A stretch of 64,000 nucleotides of DNA. Source: Ptiloglossa arizonensis. Its lineage: Eukaryota > Arthropoda > Insecta > Hymenoptera > Colletidae. The translations under genes and the position numbers were made by a program. The stretch's first letter is position 1. Every line of letters starts with the position of its first letter. Where the stretch lies: positions 5,940,001 through 6,004,000 of the forward strand of contig NC_135055.1 of assembly GCF_051014685.1 (NCBI RefSeq), written 5' to 3'. Positions 22,474 through 34,440 of this stretch are shown here, piece by piece. Below the pieces are notes generated by a model. The model ran no database searches, was not told where the DNA came from, and saw nothing but the letters and a program-made list of their open reading frames with translations.

Positions 22474-25400
22474 TACTCGATCTCAACATATGTTGGCTAT
22501 CTTAAGTAATGTACACAGTAGACCAAAGTCCACGGTACAAATGGGGGTCAGAGAGATTCTATTGGTCAAAGTAAGATGAAAATAGATCGGAGGCTTTGCT
22601 TTCGGGAACACTTGAAAATCAATCTAGTACGCGTGTAACTGACGACTGGCGTTCGCTACAAACGACTACTATGATTGTTTGTATATAGGACACAACGTCA
22701 GGCACTGTGTTTGCTATCAATGTCCTACTAGTGCGTTCTTAAGGTGTAGAAGACACTTTAAATAATACTCATCAATTACGTGCACTACATTTTCGAATGG
22801 TTTTCTTTGACAAAATTTTGTTATTCTATACTCTTCCCCATATTTGATCGCACCTGTACCACGAAGAGCGAACAAAGTTTAATTTTTGACGAGCACTCGC
22901 AAACTCCGAGCATAAATTTCGCCAAGTTATTCGCACTGCTTTCGAGACGATTAACTAACCAGGTATTCCATCCGTAACATCGAGGGTAGTTCCCTCCTTT
23001 CAAACAGGAATATCAGCCGATAAAAAGAAAAAAAAAATGCAAGTCCAATACTTTTCAATGCTCCATTTGCGCGGCGAGTTTCATCAAAATCGGAGATTGT
23101 CAATTGGGGCGACTTGTCGAGGGATAACTTTTCTTTCCAAAGTTCTATTTCGTTTTCGATTGCTCGGCAAACTTCGAAAATTTCATCGAAGCCAGTATAG
23201 TATTCGTAAGTGCCTCCCGCTCGCGAATGGCACATCGAGTCGTTTCTAACCACCTTTTCCACGAGTACATCTGTCTTCGTGTTCGCGTTGAAAACGCAGT
23301 TACCCGGTAACTTCGGTTTCGCGTACGGAATTTGAATACATCTCATTTGACGATGTTCACTCGCCATCGACTCGACGAGTCCTCTCCCGCGCATGCGTGG
23401 ACGCAAACATGAAACCGGGAATCGCAGTCAGATTCCAGTTTCCTTCACCTCGAACAAATAAAATGGACGACGACGTTCCTTATTCGAACTACTCCTTGTT
23501 CGTGTATTGTACGCAGAAGGAAAGATTACTTTTAGATCGAAGGAATCGGTAAATAGAATACGGACAACAACGAGTAGTTTTTTCTCAATAGTCTTCGCAA
23601 AGGCTACCAGACCCCGTACACCTCGTTCTTCTTTCTCAGTGCAATAAATGACCCAGCTACTTCGAAATTGCTACTTGCGATCGTTACTGGTAAATTGCAC
23701 TTCGTACATCGAACGATGAAATTAAGTTCGGAGAATGTTCCATCAGTACCTCGGTATATTATTTTCAATCGAGAAACCGATCAGGTAGACATTTCTCAGT
23801 CGTAAGTGAACATTTATGAGATCCCATTTCAAGAGACGCGCTTCTCTATGAAATCATACGGATGGTTGGATCTACAGCTTCGTGAATCGCTCGTGAAACG
23901 TCCGCTGGAACTATCCGCGCGCTTTATCTTGCTTTCGATCCACCGGTGGAAAAATATTTTCCAGCTTCCCGTTGGAAAAATTCATGAAAGATGAGCCGAC
24001 GATCAGAAACGCGAACGCGATGTTTCAATGAGCTGTGATTCTAGTTGGGTTAGACGAGCCGTTTCGAGAGCGACCTCCCCGTTCCAGGTGCAATTGACCA
24101 ATCAGTTTCGAGAATCGACGATCTATTATTCGTATTTCAATGACTCGAGATTTAACGATGGAATTCGAACCAGACATCGAGAATGGATATCGGAAATTCT
24201 TACAGATTTTTGCGACGAACGATATCGAGAATTTCGTAAAATCTCCGGAATCGTGTGTTCTGAACGTTCGTACACTCGTACGTTGTAACAGGCACTGTGA
24301 CTTCTTCTTTATTGGACAGTAGTTTTTGTAGGGGTATGGTAGTTCTATTTATTTCATGAAACTTTTCCTAATAAAAGTTCTGCGATAACTGTTCCCATGA
24401 AACATTTGCTACAGGGAGTCTAAAATATCTGTTCCACAAGATTAGTTTTTGAGAAACTTCCAAATGGGTAACAATTTCTCTCCGGAATTATACCACGAGA
24501 CCCGATATTGTTCTGAACAAATAATATCATTCCTAATAAAGTTCCAAAAGGAGGATTCTTTAATAATCCAAAGAGTCAGGGCAATAGGACGATATGTGTG
24601 TCGCAATGTTCACGAAAAACAGTTTGTCATGATTGACAATTAGTCATCGTGTATATTATTATGTTATTTCCCCTCAAGAATCATAAATAATTTATTTGAA
24701 AAACCTCCTCGTATTTCTAACGAGTTATCAAGATAACCTCAGGTGATGAAACTGAAAGGTGCTTCACCTTTTCAACTTAACTTATCAATGTAAAAAATGT
24801 ACAGTTTGGAGCTGGAAAGATGACTCTTGGATCAAGGTGAACGTAGTAAGGATAAATTGGACAGCATGGTTGCTTAGTCGTGAACCAAATACGATTTACA
24901 AATCAACTTCTCAGCTCCCACGGTGCTATGCAGAGGTCGTTAGTTGCCAACCAATCAGATTAGTCGTCCCACCTTGAATTATACTCGTATTCGTCATTGA
25001 CTAAGATGATCGTACGTAAAAGTTTATCGTGTGACGAACGTCGTAAAGAAGAGACATCGAAACGAGTGACGATTACAACGCATTGGCGTAGACACAGACC
25101 CAGAATATTAACCATCAGCTGAATAAAAAAAAAAAACTCCTGTACTTTTCTTAGTTCTGTCTCGATAAATTCTACGTAACGACGATTATTGTCAAGAATC
25201 AATACTGCAACTTGAATAAATTTTTCCCTGTTTGCTCACCCTACACATTTCATTTACTTTTTTAATAACTTTCTTAAAATATATAAAACTTTCCTATTTT
25301 AGGTGTCCAGGCAAACAAACTTCGAATCACTTTCTAAAATTCTCCCTCAGAGTTACATTTCTGTTCAGATCTGTGCTAGAAATACCCCTCGTTTTACAAA

Positions 25401-25675
25401 CAAACACGACGAATTTTATTTATAAAGATCCCCGCATCCGTGGTTTGGAATATTTTTCGCGAATTCGGTGTCTCCACTCCTACGCAATGTGAGTAGTGGT
25501 TAGCACCAAAGAATCGGTGATGGGCGGAGCTTAGATTCGGCGACTTACGATCTCCGCATAATACACGCCCCCTATTTCCCCCGTAGAGATCGACTCGATC
25601 GCGATCAAAGTGGAGGGGAGAAAGCTAACCGCCTGTGTAACTCGTAAAGGTCACGCTGACAATTCTTCTCGGCAG
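22474..25675 (+). other. Remainder of receptor intron
   Basis: AT-rich, no recognisable exon or RNA gene. It ends with the acceptor TTCTTCTCGGCAG at 25663-25675. Chance open frames only, including one on the - strand at 22951-23406 (151 codons) with no domain. Confidence 0.6.
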
Positions 25676-26269
25676 GTGACGATCCCCATGCAGGTGCAGA
25701 AGAGCAGCTTGAAGGCAACCTTGTCGGTGAACGGAGATGGTCAGTCGAGCGTGCCGTCGCGATGCCGGGCGCCCAGCGTCGGCATCGACGTAGACATGGT
25801 CTCCGAGTTCGACCCGTCGTCGTCGGACAGCGGCGTGGTCTCCAGGTGCGCGGTGGTGAAACCCCTAAAACTGCGACTGTGCCAACCGATCTTCGGTCGC
25901 AGGAACCTGGGCAAGCTGAGACGGGAGCACGGGGACGTTGCGCGTCCATCGACGAAGGACGACGCCGGCGCCGAGACCAAGTCGTCGAAACCGCGGGACC
26001 CCGAGAGAGAGAAGAGGAGACTGGCGAGGAAGAAGGAGAAACGGGCCACCCTGATCCTCGGCTTCATAATGGGCAGCTTCATCGTCTGCTGGCTGCCCTT
26101 CTTCGTCCTCTACATCCTGAAGCCACTGTTCCCCGACGTCGAGATACCCACACAGGCGTTCGTAATCGCCTTCTGGCTCGGCTACATGAACTCGGCTCTG
26201 AACCCCTTCATCTACACCGTCTTCAACAAGGACTTCCGCCGCGCGTTCCGCAGGATACTGTTCAAGTGA
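25676..26269 (+). CDS. Octalpha2R: Alpha2-adrenergic-like octopamine receptor, terminal coding exon (third intracellular loop end, TM6, TM7, C-tail)
   Basis: Last coding exon of the receptor, 197 codons plus TGA at 26267-26269. It starts in phase 0 after the acceptor CTCGGCAG, giving VTIPMQVQKSS. Residues 1-122 complete a very long third intracellular loop that is rich in Ser, Arg and Lys and ends in a basic run (EKRRLARKKEKR) contacting G protein in this family. TM6 is about 123-148 with the CWLPFF motif (138-143). TM7 is about 159-183 with NPFIY (176-180), the NPxxY activation motif. Helix 8 is NKDFRRAFRRILFK, and the tail stops right there, with no palmitoylation cysteine. Long loop and short tail are the layout of alpha2-adrenergic-type receptors, which usually couple to Gi and lower cAMP; that coupling is family knowledge, not visible here. 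An open frame continues upstream to 25610 but has no ATG and belongs to the intron. Codon use is GC-rich compared with the flanks. Confidence 0.9.
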   Translation: MTIPMQVQKSSLKATLSVNGDGQSSVPSRCRAPSVGIDVDMVSEFDPSSSDSGVVSRCAVVKPLKLRLCQPIFGRRNLGKLRREHGDVARPSTKDDAGAETKSSKPRDPEREKRRLARKKEKRATLILGFIMGSFIVCWLPFFVLYILKPLFPDVEIPTQAFVIAFWLGYMNSALNPFIYTVFNKDFRRAFRRILFK

Positions 26270-27013
26270 ACCTTCGGCGCGTTCTTCGACCGTTCCACGA
26301 ATTCTGAACGGATTCTTGGCACCGTGAACGGAGAACTACCACGACGAAGACGGGGCGGTCCGTCGACGGAAGGATTCGAAACCGCGGTGACGTCAAGGGT
26401 CGGAGAAACGACCGGTTGAACGATTAGGGGCGTTATTGGCGGCGTCCCAGTCGGATGGAATCGTCGAGTCCCGCGGAAGGTGCTGATGCGCTCGGAACAC
26501 GGAAAATTTTCCAGTCTAAATGCGCGCAGTGCACACTTGTGCGCCAGTGTGTTGACGTGCACGGCTCGTGAGATCAGTGGAATCGAGACGCACGACCTGT
26601 CCAGGGTCTGTCGACGGTCGAACGAACGTACGAATCCTGGAAAGCTCGGAACGAAAACGAATCCGAGTCCCGATTTCGCCCGCGACGGTCATGAATCCTC
26701 TATGAGACCTCCCGAACCGCCGTGTCTCAGCTACAGCTGCTGCTTCTCCCTCGATCGGATACTATTTCCGACTAGTTGTCAATTCACGACGACATCGTCG
26801 AAGACAGAACCACGTGCCTCGACAGAATCGAGGAAATTTTTACGTTACGTTTCGAGCGAACTGTGCACCTAGCGACGGAAATTCGAGCCAAATATCAAGG
26901 GTTTGTTCGCAGTCTCGCTGATCCTTTCGTAAGATCGTCGTTCACATCCGCGGGTGAACCTTCGACGAACTGCCGCGTGTATGGAACTACTTAGAGATAC
27001 ATCGGTTGCTTGA
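26270..27013 (+). other. Probable 3' untranslated region
   Basis: Sequence after the receptor stop stays relatively GC-rich for several hundred bases, consistent with transcribed 3' UTR, and open frames here have no domain. GGAAATTCGAGCCAAAT near 26878 resembles the 5' block of the dispersed element that follows. No AATAAA is seen here; the first clear one in this orientation noticed downstream is at 28639-28644, and its use is unknown. Confidence 0.4.
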
Positions 27014-27125
27014 GACTACCCCCTCTCCTTCGACCAAGCACGCCCACTGGGGCGTTCGGTGGCTGCGCGAGGCAGATGCGCAGAATCAGTGTACCGCTGA
27101 CCGTGCGACGCAACGGATCGAACCT
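27014..27125 (+). repeat. Dispersed GC-rich element, copy 3
   Basis: Contains CTACCCCCTCTCCTTCG, GGCTGCGCGAG, ATGCGCAGAATCAGTGT, CCGCTGACCGTGCGACGCAA and GGATCGAACC. The last word looks like a tRNA-gene B box (GGTTCGANNCC), but no full tRNA fold is apparent. Confidence 0.75.
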
Positions 27126-27644
27126 TGCGAAAGATTGGAGTACAGTACTGTCGTACACAGATCTTTGTTTTCATTTTTGTTGCAGTATATTCAACGTAGA
27201 ACTAGGACTATTCGAATGGTTTAAAGGCAATCAATTGCTACGAATAGACTTCGAATATTTGTGTATTCTATCGATAGTCGAAAATACGTGTGCTGTTTGT
27301 CATATTGAAGCGAATGTATTTAAAACGTTGACAAACACGGTACAAATTATACGTAGCTTCGACAAACATTTATCAACAATTTATCCTAAAGAGAATATAA
27401 ACGATATGTGCATTATATTGCTTACGTGTATCGAAAATCGGTCTGGATATTCAACGAAACGTGTGTAACAAATAACACTCGGATCCTTTCACAGATGACC
27501 TATTTTCAATCACAAATACGTCAAAGTTGTCGACAGAGAATCGTTATTTTGATTCATAATTTGATTCATAATTAAATCCCTCTTACGAAGATTACTAAAT
27601 GCTTTCTTGGTTGGATGTTTCGGAAAATTCGACCCGCGCGGTCG
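27126..27644. other. AT-rich spacer
   Basis: No gene recognised. The open frame running to 27468 has no domain and begins inside the dispersed element. Confidence 0.4.
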
Positions 27645-27790
27645 GACGATCAACGGCACAATGATTCCGCGCACGTCCGTCGCGCAGCTGCCTGGCGCCT
27701 GCGCGTGACCATAGCACGAAGGAGAGGGGATAGCGCCAAGCTGGCCAACTTGGCACGAATTTCTGCCATGGACTGTACGTTGCAAAAGAA
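27645..27790 (-). repeat. Dispersed GC-rich element, copy 4
   Basis: On the - strand: AACGTACAGTCC, GCAGAAATTCGTGCCAAGTT, GCTATCCCCTCTCCTTCG, GCTGCGCGA, TGCGCGGAATCATTGTGCC, GTTGATCGTCCGACCGCGCG. The block order matches the other copies. Confidence 0.78.
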
Positions 27791-28782
27791 AAAAGTGTTA
27801 GAAATGTTTCCAAGTGCGTTTCGTTCGACGAGACAAGCAAGCATCTTCGCTACGAGACTGCAAACACTCGCGTTCTCCGTGTTCCGTCCTTGAAAAATCA
27901 CGCATCTTCCGCGTCTAGCATTACTCTTCGAATCTTTCCATCGTGTTTTCATCCCGCCTTCGTCCTTCCGCAGAGGATAGAAACGAAAGAGGAGTGTACC
28001 CGCGACATTCTTCCTTCTCCGAGTTCCTCGGACACATGGCGCACGGTCCGAATGTAAATTAAAAGTCGCGACAATCCATTATTATCGATGTGAATGTGGA
28101 CATGTATAGTTTACGCGTATGCGTGTGTATATAATGCGTCGCGCGGCGGTCGTTCCGAGAGTTTTCGTTCCGGCGCGCGAACAATAGGTGTCCGCGTTAT
28201 AACGATCACGACAAATACACGGCGAGCGACCACGAAGAACTTTCGTTTTCTTCGGATCAACGTCGCACAGAATTACCCGGTATTCTATTCGAGTAGCGCG
28301 AGACGCGGAAAGAAGTTTGGAAAATTGTTGAAAGGCACGGGTCTTAAGATACGACATCGGGTGGAAAGTTTCGACGCTGACTGGGGGATTGGTAACGAAA
28401 ACAGCACGGTAGAAGAATACGTTTGGCGAACGGAACAGCAAGTTTACGAGGCTAGGTCGTTCTCGAAAGTAACGGGACGGAAACTTTCGGGGCGGCTTGC
28501 ATAGAACACGCGCGTGTAACGATACGCACACATTGTACGTTATTATATACGCACAGCGATGCACGATCGTAGGAACGACGAGGATACTCGGGACGAGCAC
28601 GAGTTCGAGATTACGTGATCGAGAAATCGTCGGTGACAAATAAAACGAAATCACGCGAACCGAATCATGTTTCCTATTAAATAGGCACACCGTTTATCCT
28701 AGGGACGGTCACCGTTAATCGCGTAACGTTTAATCACGAGTTTTCGAATTCTACGATTTAAATGAGAGGTTATGGGAAGGGG
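27791..28782. other. Non-coding stretch with overlapping chance frames
   Basis: Large frames are open on both strands over the same bases (28082-28690 minus, 28094-28504 plus), with no domain in either. AATAAA at 28639-28644 could be a polyadenylation signal for the receptor; this is unproven. Confidence 0.4.
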
Positions 28783-28940
28783 AGTGTAACGTATAATTAC
28801 GGTGAGAGAAACTCGTGTCAACTGAGAAGTATACGGTTCTCTTCGCGTTACCCCTTCTCTTTCTCTCTGCGCGAGATGGCTGCGCAAAGTCATTCTGTCG
28901 CTGACCGCACGACGCAACGGTTCTATCCTTCCGAATCTTC
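28783..28940 (+). repeat. Dispersed GC-rich element, copy 5
   Basis: Shows GGTGAGAGAAACTCGTGTCA, GTTACCCCTTCTCTTTCTC, CTGCGCGAGATGGCTGCGCA, TCATTCTGTCGCTGACCG and GACGCAACGGTTCTATCC. With copy 6 it gives the clearest alignment of the family. Confidence 0.8.
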
Positions 28941-29284
28941 TAACCTAGACGAAACTAATTCACGTACGAGTCGTACGAATAGCTACAAAATAACAATACA
29001 GCGATAATAATAAATGATCGATTCGATAAGGAAATTATTACGAATCAAACACGACAGAGACGAGTCGCATTCGTTGTATAAATTGTGTAACTGTATTATT
29101 GCTTAATTTGATATTTTTTTTAAAAGAATTCATTTCTGAAACTTTATCTCCGTTAATTTCTAAGGAAACGGCGCACACGGTCACAGATTAAATCGTAAGG
29201 CAAGTGTTAAATATTACATACGTGTGATTGCATTTTAAAAACAAATATTAATATACGTAACTACAGACGAATACGGAAACTATT
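28941..29284. other. AT-rich spacer
   Basis: Nothing recognised. Confidence 0.4.
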
Positions 29285-29458
29285 CGTACCAGTATCGAAC
29301 ACGAACAGAGATAACGATTCTGCGCAACCATCTCGCGCAGCCGTCGAGTGTCTCAGCTTGCCAGGCTGTAGCGAGTGTAGAGAAGGAGAGGGGGTAACGC
29401 GAGCGGATCGTACGCCCGAAACTTGTCGCGAATTTCCCTCACCAAGTGTACACACCAC
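29285..29458 (-). repeat. Dispersed GC-rich element, copy 6
   Basis: On the - strand: GTGTACACTTGGTGAGGGAA, ATTCGCGACAAGTTT, CGTTACCCCCTCTCCTTCTC, GGCTGCGCGAGATGGTTGCG and CAGAATCGTTAT. It is about 500 bases from copy 5 in the opposite orientation. Confidence 0.8.
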
Positions 29459-29492
29459 GTAATAATAATAATAATAATAGTAATAATAATAA
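29459..29492. repeat. (ATA)n microsatellite
   Basis: About 11 trinucleotide units of AAT/ATA with one interruption, abutting the 5' end of dispersed element copy 6. Confidence 0.9.
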
Positions 29493-32400
29493 ACGTAGAA
29501 ATTTCTGGGCCGACAAAGAAATGGCGTACGCGTTGCAACGTGTGCTGAGTACTACGAAAAAACGATTACAGTGGTAAATTTCACCTCGATACGTTGAATC
29601 CGATCGCTAGCGGCCGCGTTTAAAGATGAACGCGTGGCGACATCGAGCGAACGAACCCGCGCGAAAACGCCCGGTACAGAGACCTGCGGTTTCAATTATT
29701 ACACGGCATTACGCAATGTTTGCGCGCCGGGGCGCCAATTCGCGATCGGGCCGCTTTATAATTTAACGCCTCCCGACTCTCGCCAAGGCACACCGACCGC
29801 CACCCTCTGTAACCTATCAATTCGCCCCGAAACTTGCTCGCGCTTCCCTTTGATCCGCGTGTTGGGTTTTATTGAATCGATTATCGCGCCCCGCGTACGC
29901 TCCGCTTAACGCGATTCAATATACAGGGCGTCCCGCTCAACTCTGTCCGAAGTACAGGTTCTCCAATTTTTTATCTTTTTTTTTTTTTTGAAGAAGAAGA
30001 AGAAAACATTATTTTGATCGAAATAAGCCCCGAGAACACGTTTTCGAAGTATCGAGATAAACTAACACGTTTTCTACAATATCTGAGCCAACGAAAGAAC
30101 GAAAATTAACCTTTTGGTGCTACAACTTGAGATAACCTTGGAAAAGAAACTTTTCGTTTATCGTAGGAAAATCAGATAAGTCTAAATTGTCCGATTTTGG
30201 CGCAAAGTAAATTACCACGAAAGGAATTTGATGGTGAAATTGTCGACTTTGGGAGAATACGTTCTATTGATAGTGTTCGAGACAATCCGAATCATTTTTC
30301 CGACCTTCCATCGTGTTGTTACAATCAGAAGATTTTGTGGTGTCGTTTTCTGCTGTACCATCCTGTATATACACTTTTGTATTCTCTTCTTGTCCCGAAA
30401 CCAATCAAAGAGCGCCAAAACGTTGCTTGTGAATCGCGAGCGCACCACCCGCCGGAACGGATTTCGAAAAAACGATTTACTCTCGCTACTTTTTCATCGG
30501 CGCATTCGATCTGGCACTTCTATATCGCAGATTAAAGTTCCACCCCGTGGCTCCGACCGCGAGGAATCCAAATAAAAAATTTTGCCGGATTGCTTGCTCC
30601 ATCGGCCCGGGCCGAAACCCAGGTAGTTTTGATGGTTGGTTAGGGATTGACCTCTGCATTCTACATTGGACGTTTATGCACCGGTTCTGTTCCTGAAAAG
30701 TCTGACGTTTATCCAGAAAAACTGTGACGGCGAAGATGAAAAAATTCAGGGCAAATTTCAACCTTTTTGAATCAACCAAACGTATGCACACCAATGTGGG
30801 CGAGGCTGTGACACGAACGTTCGGAGGAAATATGCTAAATATGGTTTTCAGCTGTAGAAAAATACTCCATTGAACTGTGAGGGAGGACAAGTCTTAGTGT
30901 TGCGTCGGTTATTGTGGAAGCAGAACAATTTCATTCATGAAATACTAATTTCGGTTTCGTGGCTCTCCCTTGAATGGTTTCAGCAAAGAGGATCATGTTC
31001 TGTATATACCTATTGTACCTTGGCTTGAATGGATTTCAAACAATGCAATAAAATTGATTATTCGTATTATTAAGCATTCGAGTGTCGATACTTTGATCCG
31101 TTTTCGTAAAAACCAGAGTCTTTCGCAAAGACTCACCAAGTGCATACCATCTTCACGCGTTGTTTCGACTTACGGTCCACTATAAGTTTTAGTTTCGTTC
31201 AGAAATCTCTCTGTCAAGATATCTCCCCTTTGGTAAATTGCAGACACTCGTTTCGAAATTTTTATTTCGACAATTTTCCTACTATAATCAGGACCGTGTA
31301 ATCACGTCCCAAATGTAATTAATTCAATCATAATCGCTGCAACAAATTACTCGGTGATTCGTCCGTGGCAATTACCTTTTATTTTTGCAAACAGCCTCGC
31401 TGCAAGAGGCAAGCATTTTCGACGCAAACATTTTCGAACAGTTGTCGAATTACGCGCAACCCCTTCACGCGCACCCCGTGCATACGTCATTCACGCACCC
31501 ACGCGACACGCAAACCGCTACAACGATAAATCAATAAAGCGTACACGTGCACGTGTAATGCATACGTGTGTCTGGCTTTCACCCCGGTGTCTCTCTCTCT
31601 GTCTAGCCCACGCTGGTTGCAAACTGGGCCAAAAGTGTCCAGGCCGTAGACCGAGGACGGTTCTTCCAATTCGCGGAACAGATATACACCAGCTTCACTG
31701 ATAAGACGTGATTCGCGGGATTACTGGCGCGACCGAGATCCATAGAATGTGAAAAAATGGGAGATTGAAAGATCCAGGTTAAAAGCAATATGGCACCATG
31801 AGCAAAAGGGACGCTCAGAAAGTCCAATAACGCTTGGTTATCGCAGACCTTTGAAGGCTGACTACAACGTATACTGATTCGACGTGGAATTTTTTTTTCG
31901 GCCGCAATCTTTTAATTTCTCACCTATAGAATCGACCGACTACCGGTGGAAATGCCATTTTCGTACGGTTGACCGGTGAAAATTTTGTTGACAGTACGGT
32001 CTTTGTGGTATTTGATTTCTACGGGGGAATTGAATGGTTTTACACCGTGTTCGAGCGATACAATCATCTCCACTGTTCGTGTTTATACAATGCAAGCAAT
32101 AGTCTCCAGCGAGAGAAATGAAGTATGCACACGAGATTGAAATTCTAGCCACCCGGTGCATGTAATGCGAGACTCGCTAATTACTCTGTCTCGCTCGCTC
32201 GCCACGTACGTCAGTCACTTTCATCTTCGAACTGTACGTACGTGTAAAAATCGTTACCTATCCCGCTTTCGAATGACCGATATAGTTCTTTCTTCGCACG
32301 ATGTTCGAAATTTTCTAGTGCACGTATCGCACACTTATTTATTTATTTATTCATTTACGGGATAAATCCTATAGAATAGAAAGAAAATAAAAAGAAAGAT

Positions 32401-33400
32401 TAGTCGTAAGAATGTGTAACACGAAATTGAAACTTAAATCTAGTAAAAGTGGAAAAGAAATCGATACATTTACAGTCCTTGTTAATACACTTTAGAACAG
32501 TGTTCAAGCAATTATCAGACTCGTATCGGAACATTTAAAAATGTCAAGACACAATCTATTGCTTGGACACCAATTCATCAAATTACTAACGTGAGATTGT
32601 ACAAGAAATGTACCACCAGAGGAGTCAATACTACAAAAGATTTTGAGGTCGTCATCGAACAATAGAAAATAATGTTAGTTCAACCGTTTCGAAAATGAAT
32701 CGTTCCGTTTCTAGAAGAATCAGTTTCTCGGTGAAACACTTCTAAATTAATTATAATTTTTGGAAATCATTTTCTCACCGATTTTGAAACTACTGTCGCC
32801 CGAGAAGCCAATATTAGAACCGAAAATTCCCAGTGATTAGAAATCAAGGCACTTACGTAGCGGAATTGAATCGAATCGAATCGAACGAATGTAATGCGAG
32901 GCTCGCTCGCTGTTCGTCCGTCTCTCTCGCTCTCGTAAGCGAACCGGGGATTTCGTTCTTCAGACTCGAAAGCAGGATACCGTCATCGAGAAACAACTAC
33001 CAATTCCTTCCCGCGACTTTCTCACATCCGTACCTGTGTTCGACAATCTCTTTTCGATTCGGTTGAACGCGGCCTCCCATTCAACGAACAATTTTTACCG
33101 AAACGATGTATTGTCGCGCGCACTCCTGCAACGTGAAATTCCGGATCGCGGGGTCGACCGGGTTCGTGGAAACTTATCGTGCACGAAATAAAAGGGCCGG
33201 AGACGCTCTCGCGGGGTATTACGTCCTCGAACGCATAAAGGGAAGCTCGAGGGCGCATAGACGTAACCGAGTGGAATTTGCATTCTAACCGCGAGACCGG
33301 AATGCGCGTAATATTTTCAGGCGATCAACTATCGATACGAGCTACTCACTGGGTGTTCTTTCTTTCTTTCATTCTTTATTCGTTCTCCGTTTCGTTGAAC
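29493..33400. other. Non-coding stretch, no gene recognised
   Basis: A word ATACAGGGCGTCCCGCTCAA at 29921-29940 resembles outer ends of some insect repeats (compare ACACCCTGTATA at 46081), and a poly(T)/GAA tract follows near 29980-30005. Frames at 30197-30575 plus and 30486-30890 minus overlap and show no domain. The remainder is unremarkable. Confidence 0.4.
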
Positions 33401-34408
33401 GAGGATCCGTCGTGCACGTCAGTTTTAACGATCCATGGATCTCGATCGGAGCTCGTAAAAATCTTCTTTCTTTCTTTTCTTTTTTTCTTTTTTTTTTCTC
33501 CCCCACTACCACGCTCCCTGGAGAACTTAACGGTATTCGAATCCGTGGAAATACTCGTCGAACGATCGCCGCGCGTTCGCGAAGCCGTAGGTCGATCGAA
33601 GATCGTCCAGACACAGCAATAGAGAGACAAAACGGTGAAACGTTGAACGTTTTGTCCGCGTCGTTAGTTCCAGAATTAATTAGAATCGATGTAAGAAGCG
33701 AACAATGGCGACGGGGACTCGATTTGGCTGTAAATCGAGTCACTCGTCACGTAGCGGTGAAAGGGTTACGGTTCGAACCGCGAAGGCGAGACACCTTCGA
33801 CGAAGTAACTACGATAATGGGAGAACACCGCGGATCCGTGAACACGTACTAATTATTCGATAACTCGCTATCGTTTTACCATTAAATACTGTTTAACGAG
33901 AGTAAATGTGAACCACGCCGATCGCCTTAGGCGTTCGCGCGACCATTTTTTGCAAACCGAAACTTTTTTCCAAGAATCTCTCTGTGTGTATGTGTGTGTC
34001 AGTACCTAATTACCTTAACCTACGTACACACGATGTTACTTAAACGATAAGCATAAGCAGTTTGGACGAACGGACGCATTAATGCGAAACGTTCGAACGA
34101 AACGAGGGGAATGAATTACGAAGGGAACGTTTCTCGAAGAACTGCCCCTTGAGAACGATGGAAACCGAAAAAAAATGTTTAACGATCATTCTAATTAATA
34201 TTTACGCTCGTACCGTCTCTGAACCTAAGCGACACGAAATTAGTAAATGGATTAACGAAGACACGATACTTTGTATTTATACACATTGTACACAGATATG
34301 TATATTATTACTGTTATTAATATTATTCTTATTAATTATTAACAGATTACCATTATTCTTATTATCGCCGTTGTCATTCTCGTTCTTATCGCCATCGATC
34401 ATTCTTAT
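33401..34408. other. Non-coding with pyrimidine tract
   Basis: A TTTC/T-rich tract lies at about 33464-33506. The frame 33412-33852 (146 codons) passes through it and has overlapping frames on the other strand, so it is not taken as coding. A short GT-rich patch lies near 33983-33998. Confidence 0.4.
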
Positions 34409-34440
34409 ACATATATACATATATATATATATTATATATT
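34409..34440. repeat. (AT)n microsatellite
   Basis: Imperfect AT/ATAC run of about 30 bases. Confidence 0.85.

Noticed and set aside
25610..25675. N-terminal extension of the last receptor exon frame
   Set aside because: It begins with GTG, has no ATG, and is followed by a clear acceptor (TTCTTCTCGGCAG) exactly in phase with the TM5 exon, so it is intron.
25762..26307. 181-codon alternative-frame product over the receptor exon
   Set aside because: It is a shadow of the GC-rich receptor exon in another frame; the receptor frame carries all the GPCR motifs.
28082..28690. 202-codon - strand open frame
   Set aside because: A + strand frame of 136 codons covers the same bases, and neither shows a domain. 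Low stop frequency here follows from composition.
33765..33785. GGTTCGAACCG as a tRNA B box
   Set aside because: No matching A box, acceptor stem or terminator at the right spacing.
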